A stretch of 21,968 bases of DNA from an uncultured Clostridia bacterium (GTDB taxonomy: Bacteria; Bacillota; Clostridia; TANB77; CAG-508): assembly GCA_944390505.1 (NCBI GenBank), contig CALXQF010000006.1, positions 1 through 21,968 on the forward strand, in the 5' to 3' direction. The position numbers and the translations under genes are program-made. The notes under the pieces are model-generated. The model ran no database searches. It worked only from the letters and a program-made list of their open reading frames with translations, and had not been told where the DNA came from. Of the stretch, positions 21,656 to 21,968 are shown one piece after another (position 1 is the stretch's first letter; each line of letters starts with the position of its first letter).

Positions 21656-21968
21656 ATGGGAAAAATAATATCAATTGCAAATCAAAAAGGAGGAGTTGGA
21701 AAAACAACAACTTCTATTAATTTAAGTACATTACTAGCAAAAAGAGGAAAAAAAGTACTTTTAATAGATGCTGACCCACAGGGAAACGCAACAAGTGGAG
21801 TTGGGATGGATAAAAATGTAGAATTGTCCGTATATGACTTAATTATTAGTGATGATATTAATCCAAAAGACACTATTCAAAAAACAGAAATCAAAAACTT
21901 ATATATTTGTCCTTCTAATATTAATTTAGCTGGAGCAGAAGTAGAACTTGTTTCTATGATGTCTAGCG
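21656..21968 (+). CDS. parA: Chromosome-partitioning ATPase ParA/Soj, 5' part
   Basis: The gene runs off the right edge; 104 codons are visible. It starts MGKIISIANQKGGVGKTTTS, the deviant Walker A motif KGGVGKTT with the signature lysine of ParA/Soj, followed by LLIDADPQGNATSGVG, the A' motif. ParA with ParB and parS sites segregates newly replicated origins, and Soj also modulates DnaA. GGAGG lies seven bases before the ATG. The position after rsmG, next to oriC, is the classical location; parB would be expected next. Unlike the CpaE-like ATPase at 1442-2815, this one keeps the signature lysine. Confidence 0.96.
   Translation, partial: MGKIISIANQKGGVGKTTTSINLSTLLAKRGKKVLLIDADPQGNATSGVGMDKNVELSVYDLIISDDINPKDTIQKTEIKNLYICPSNINLAGAEVELVSMMSS

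Noticed and set aside
1..21968. CRISPR arrays, tRNA and rRNA genes
   Set aside because: No regularly spaced direct repeats and no cloverleaf or rRNA-like segments were seen.

Overview
The window is a very AT-rich chromosomal segment that holds a bacterial replication origin. Gene content and order point to a low-GC member of the Bacillota, most likely a gut-type clostridial lineage. That placement is an inference from gene order, AT content and protein style; no rRNA is present to confirm it. Left of about 13.9 kb nearly all genes lie on the minus strand, and right of it nearly all lie on the plus strand, so both arms are read away from the origin.

Layout. (1) 1-6.7 kb is an accessory region of extreme AT content, all on the minus strand. 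It holds an Rpn/PD-(D/E)XK nuclease gene broken by a stop codon, a 252-aa protein of unknown function, a CpaE/MinD-like P-loop ATPase, a VirB4-type ATPase, a TraC-like VirB4 partner, a DUF2442 protein preceded by the internally deleted remnant of a DUF4160 gene, and a small nucleoside-2-deoxyribosyltransferase-like protein. (2) 6.7-7.45 kb has no intact gene, but its G/C skew is the reverse of its neighbours. (3) 7.45-13.9 kb is the left origin arm: gyrB, a MazG-like pyrophosphohydrolase, a compact candidate small RNA on the opposite strand, recF, dnaN and dnaA. (4) oriC is bipartite. One DnaA-box cluster lies between dnaA and dnaN, next to a TAG-repeat DnaA-trio element, and a second lies between dnaA and rpmH. 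(5) 14.2-21.4 kb is the right arm: rpmH, rnpA, yidD, yidC, jag, mnmE, mnmG, rsmG. parA (soj) begins at 21656 and runs off the end.

How the genes work together. DnaA opens oriC, DnaN is the replicative clamp, RecF handles gap repair, gyrase manages supercoiling, and ParA starts the segregation module. rnpA/yidD/yidC/jag form the conserved RNA-processing and membrane-insertion cluster. mnmE and mnmG modify the tRNA wobble uridine, and rsmG methylates 16S rRNA. The VirB4/TraC-like/CpaE-like group beside the origin looks like the cytoplasmic energy module of a secretion or conjugation-type machine. No relaxase, coupling protein or channel gene is visible here.

Points that most deserve a second look: the VirB4 gene has no ATG start and seems to begin at an AUU with an ideally spaced Shine-Dalgarno; the promoter-to-terminator small RNA at about 9838-9924; a roughly 46-bp repeated unit that sits singly before recF and as an inverted pair before parA; the complex inverted-repeat element between mnmE and mnmG; and the two broken accessory genes.
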